A stretch of 55,092 nt of DNA. Source: Candidatus Moduliflexus flocculans (GTDB taxonomy: Bacteria; Moduliflexota; Moduliflexia; Moduliflexales; Moduliflexaceae). The stretch's first letter is position 1, and the number at the start of each line of letters is the position of its first letter. A program made the position numbers and the translations under genes. Positions 52,713-55,092 of this stretch are shown piece by piece. The stretch covers positions 1,430,484 through 1,485,575 of the forward strand of contig DF820455.1 of NCBI GenBank assembly GCA_000739515.1, in the 5' to 3' direction. The notes beneath the pieces were generated by a model. That model made no database searches, had not been told where the DNA came from, and worked only from the letters and a program-made list of their open reading frames with translations.

Positions 52713-53591
52713 ATGGTTGCAAAAAGAATAGTCATCTCTAAAAATTTCTCTATGATGCGAATATTTCGTCAGATCGTCTGCTTATGCCTAATGATTGGCA
52801 TATTGAGCGACGCAGCATTTTCTGCTTCGGACGCTTCCGAGAAAGCGCGAGTAAAACAGGCGCAAATCGCCTTACGCCAGCGCGGTTATCAGATCGGCCA
52901 GGTGGATGGCATCTGGGGAAAACAAACACGCGCGGCGCTGACACGCTTTCAACAAGATCAAGGACTTCCTGTGAGCGGCGAACTCGACGACGCCACACTC
53001 GCGGACTTAGGACTTCTGTCGCCAGCCTTGCCGACCAGCGGCGCTGCGCCTGTCGCAAAGGTGCCGACGGTTATTCTTCGCGCCGCGCCCGCTGAGCTAA
53101 GCGCACAAGAGATTGACAGCATGATTCGGAAGAATGGTTTTCATCACCCGGGCGATGTGTCGGCTGGCGGCCTCTCTCCGACAAGACAGGGCGCGTTTTC
53201 GCATCAATATGAGGCGACAACGTTAAGAGGCGATCCAGTGGTATCCGACCTCGCGACAGGTCTGATGTGGCAACAGCGACCGACTCCTTTCATCCGCCAT
53301 CAAGACCTTCAGCGCCATTTGAGCGCAACCAACGCCCAATCGTATGCCGGATTCACTGATTGGCGGCTGCCAACAATTGAAGAGCTTGCCTCTCTGCTTG
53401 AGCCGCCGGATAAACAGCGGGATTTCCTCGATCCGATCTTTGCGATGCCGTACTGGCTCTGTTTGAGCGCAGACCATGTCAGTGGTAATCCCACCCAGGT
53501 CTGGGTTGTTTTTTTTGAGGAAGGCATAATTCTCCCGGCGTCTGCTCATGACGACTATGATGTGCTGTTGGTGCGGAACGCGCATCAATAG
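52713..53591 (+). CDS. Secreted peptidoglycan-binding protein with DUF1566 domain
   Basis: This protein of about 292 residues has an N-terminal signal peptide (RIFRQIVCLCLMIGILSDAA, with a likely cut after AFSA). Next comes a PG_binding_1 domain: QIALRQRGYQIGQVDGIWG, then QTRAALTRFQQDQGL. The C-terminal 130 residues are DUF1566 (Lcl-type), with DLATGLMWQQ, GFTDWRLPTIEELASLLEP and the closing VLLVRNAHQ. It probably binds the cell wall. I kept the ATG at 52713; ATGs at 52752/52755 just before the signal peptide are equally possible. No catalytic domain is seen. Confidence 0.8.
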   Translation: MVAKRIVISKNFSMMRIFRQIVCLCLMIGILSDAAFSASDASEKARVKQAQIALRQRGYQIGQVDGIWGKQTRAALTRFQQDQGLPVSGELDDATLADLGLLSPALPTSGAAPVAKVPTVILRAAPAELSAQEIDSMIRKNGFHHPGDVSAGGLSPTRQGAFSHQYEATTLRGDPVVSDLATGLMWQQRPTPFIRHQDLQRHLSATNAQSYAGFTDWRLPTIEELASLLEPPDKQRDFLDPIFAMPYWLCLSADHVSGNPTQVWVVFFEEGIILPASAHDDYDVLLVRNAHQ

Positions 53592-53650
53592 CCTGCGATC
53601 CTCCGTTGAACGCACAAGATACATCAACAGGAAATGTATGCTTCTCCCGA

Positions 53651-53989
53651 TTAAATCCCCATATTGGAAAGAATATGACAGAGCGAATTGACGGTTTCAG
53701 ACAATTTGGGATGCGATTGTTCGAAATCGCTCACAGAATATTTCAACCCTTCGAGTGATAGCGCTAATAAGCGGGGATTGATTTCCTGACGAGTGGCTTC
53801 ATGGGCAGACAGGCCGGTGAAACGGGTAATGCTTTCCGCGTCTTCCTGGCGTGTTTCGGAAAGCTCGGAAACCTCATGTTTTAGCGCGTTGAGCAATGTC
53901 AGCAATTCTGTGCGGTGTTCATCAGAAATCGTGCCACCGTGCTGGATTTTTTCTTCAATTTGAGCAATCGTTGTCTGGATCATCAGCAT
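53651..53989 (-). CDS. DUF4404-like small helical protein
   Basis: This 112-residue protein is almost wholly helical (TTIAQIEEKIQ, ELLTLLNALKHEVSELSE) and ends FEQSHPKLSETVNSLCHI, then LSNMGI, the closing pattern of DUF4404 proteins. Function unknown. It is the last gene of a minus-strand set with the 83-residue gene (six bases upstream) and the histidine kinase. Confidence 0.68.
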   Translation of the reverse strand: MLMIQTTIAQIEEKIQHGGTISDEHRTELLTLLNALKHEVSELSETRQEDAESITRFTGLSAHEATRQEINPRLLALSLEGLKYSVSDFEQSHPKLSETVNSLCHILSNMGI

Positions 53990-53995
53990 TCCTCC

Positions 53996-54247
53996 TTATT
54001 GTTCCTCATCATTCAGCGAATCAAACAGTTCCTCGGTCACAGAATCAAGCGCTTCGTGGGTTAACACTAATTTTTTTAACAGCGCGCGCGAGCGCAACGC
54101 ATGAATTGCGCGTTCAGCCGCCCCTTTCCCGAACAGTTTATCGAACTCTTCAAGCGCCTCTTCATAATGATACTTGGCCAGAATCAATTCTCCGCGCACC
54201 CGTTCTAATTCTTCGATATGCTCACGCAACAGTTTTTTGTCAAGCAT
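53996..54247 (-). CDS. Small coiled-coil protein of unknown function
   Basis: An 83-residue, highly charged helical protein (LREHIEELERVRGELILAKY, and LTHEALDSVTEELFDSL) that I do not recognise. It has no Cys, no membrane segment and no motif. The six-base gap to the DUF4404-like gene and the position 74 bases after the histidine kinase gene suggest co-transcription and a role as an adaptor in the same pathway. Confidence 0.6.
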   Translation of the reverse strand: MLDKKLLREHIEELERVRGELILAKYHYEEALEEFDKLFGKGAAERAIHALRSRALLKKLVLTHEALDSVTEELFDSLNDEEQ

Positions 54248-54321
54248 TCTTCCCCCTCCTGCTGTTTTTCTCCACAGATTGTATGGTTAGTAAAAAAATA
54301 GGGCGCGACCGCAACCGCAAG

Positions 54322-55092
54322 TTATTCGGCGGCAATTGGCACGGTAAAATAAAAAATCGTGCCTTTGCCTTCTTCGCTTTCGACCCAGATATGTCCGCCA
54401 TGATCAGTAATAATCTTTTTGGCGATTGACATGCCTAACCCCGTGCCGCGTTTCTTGCCATACGTGACGAAGGGTTCAAAAATGTTTTGCTTCACATGTT
54501 CGGGAATTCCTGCGCCGCTATCAGCGAGGCGAAATTCGACATGCGTCCCTTTGTGCAAGTAGGTATTGATCGAAAACCGGCCATGCGGCGGCAACGCGTC
54601 TTTGGCGTTGTTCGCGATATTAAAAAAAACCCGTTTCAGCTTTTCCTTATCGGCGTAAATTTTGCGCTTGCACAACAATTTGGTGATAAATTGAATATCT
54701 TTATATTTGAAGGTCTGCCGAAGCGCCGCAGTCACTTCATTGACAAATTCCTCCACATCCCAGATTTGCAGTTTCAATTTCATCTTATCGCCGCGCGAAA
54801 ATTCTAAAATCTCCTCCACCATGACTCCCATTTGTTCAACTTCGGAGGCGACGATCCGGGCGTATTCCTGCTGTTCTTGCCGAGAATTGTCATCACGTTG
54901 CAGCAGCTCGGCAAACCCGAGGATACTGGTCATCGGCCCTTTCAAATCATGAATAATTTCTCCGGCCATATTCCCGATGGTCGAAAGCCGTTCCATGCGC
55001 AGCTTTTCTTCCGTCAAGCGGATACTTTCCAGACCGGCAATCAGTTGGTAGGCTAAGATTTTAACAGCCACAATATCCTCGCGGAAAAATGG
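54322..55092 (-). CDS. Sensor histidine kinase, C-terminal part (GAF-HisKA-HATPase), runs off the window
   Basis: The reading frame stays open to the window edge. The upstream codons give PFFREDIVAVKILAYQLIAG followed by LES, which resembles the C-terminal helix of a GAF domain leading into a kinase. So the GTG at 55071 is not the true start, and the gene is partial. The HisKA box GEIIHDLKGPMTSILGFAEL holds the phospho-His. The ATPase boxes are FNIANNAKDAL, DSGAGIPE and GTGLGMSIAKKI. No receiver domain follows. The last residues HIWVESEEGKGTIFYFTVP are typical. The signal sensed is unknown, because the N-terminal part is missing. Confidence 0.9.
   Translation of the reverse strand, partial: PFFREDIVAVKILAYQLIAGLESIRLTEEKLRMERLSTIGNMAGEIIHDLKGPMTSILGFAELLQRDDNSRQEQQEYARIVASEVEQMGVMVEEILEFSRGDKMKLKLQIWDVEEFVNEVTAALRQTFKYKDIQFITKLLCKRKIYADKEKLKRVFFNIANNAKDALPPHGRFSINTYLHKGTHVEFRLADSGAGIPEHVKQNIFEPFVTYGKKRGTGLGMSIAKKIITDHGGHIWVESEEGKGTIFYFTVPIAAE

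Noticed and set aside
55069..55071. GTG as the start of the last histidine kinase
   Set aside because: The frame stays open to the window edge, and the upstream codons read as the end of a GAF domain, so the gene is partial.

Overview
The window is about 55 kb of a mid-GC bacterial genome with no rRNA, tRNA, CRISPR array, transposase or phage genes that I can recognise. Lifestyle markers are anaerobic: an [FeFe]-hydrogenase, a complete 'orange protein' (ORP)-type operon of Fe-S/ParA-like ATPases with NifX/NifB-like cofactor carriers, and an OFA-type MFS carrier. Signalling is unusually rich: multidomain Ser/Thr kinases with WD40 or FHA/cyclase modules, a PP2C phosphatase, a class III adenylate cyclase and two histidine kinases. 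Together with abundant palindromic repeats this recalls large-genome uncultured anaerobes such as candidate phylum KSB3/Modulibacteria. That placement is a tentative inference and was not tested.

Layout. 1-4404: a GH127-type beta-L-arabinofuranosidase with a small Cys-rich partner, and a divergent MGH1/GH63-like glycosidase, separated by palindromic elements. 4694-12649: a five-gene type I restriction-modification operon, hsdM-fic-hsdS-four-helix-bundle gene-hsdR, into which palindromic repeats have inserted in frame. 12721-21707: an orphan amino-acid ABC permease, 23S rRNA m5U methyltransferase, hybrid histidine kinase, adenylate cyclase, patatin-like lipase, and a solitary JetA/DUF3375 gene (one quarter of a Wadjet system). 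22247-27898: the ORP operon, headed by a DUF134 regulator gene whose promoter carries a 26-bp near-perfect palindrome. 28459-31904: an MgtA-type P-type ATPase followed by a PTS EIIA-like protein, the pair flanked by two copies of the same inverted-repeat element. 32212-36023: OFA MFS carrier, [FeFe]-hydrogenase, RpiB. 36117-51991: the signalling array. 52221-55092: Nudix hydrolase, a secreted peptidoglycan-binding/DUF1566 protein, two small helical proteins and a histidine kinase that runs off the window.

The signalling array is the most distinctive part. On the minus strand it encodes WD40-kinase B, FHA-kinase-cyclase 2, PP2C, WD40-kinase A and FHA-kinase-cyclase 1. The two FHA proteins look reciprocally degenerate. 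One has a complete kinase but a broken cyclase metal site. The other has a cyclase with both metal aspartates but a kinase lacking the catalytic-loop Lys and Asn and the DFG Gly. The two WD40-kinases each carry a TPR-like helical region and 21 blade units arranged 14 + 7 around a conserved helical hinge, consistent with three seven-bladed propellers. Kinase, pseudokinase, phosphatase, phosphothreonine reader and scaffold in one block suggest a self-contained Ser/Thr phosphorylation circuit.

The second theme is nested palindromic repeats. At least four hairpin core families occur both alone (between genes and, for several, in frame inside genes) and enclosed by unrelated longer terminal inverted repeats. 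The hsd operon alone has taken up at least four such insertions in three genes.
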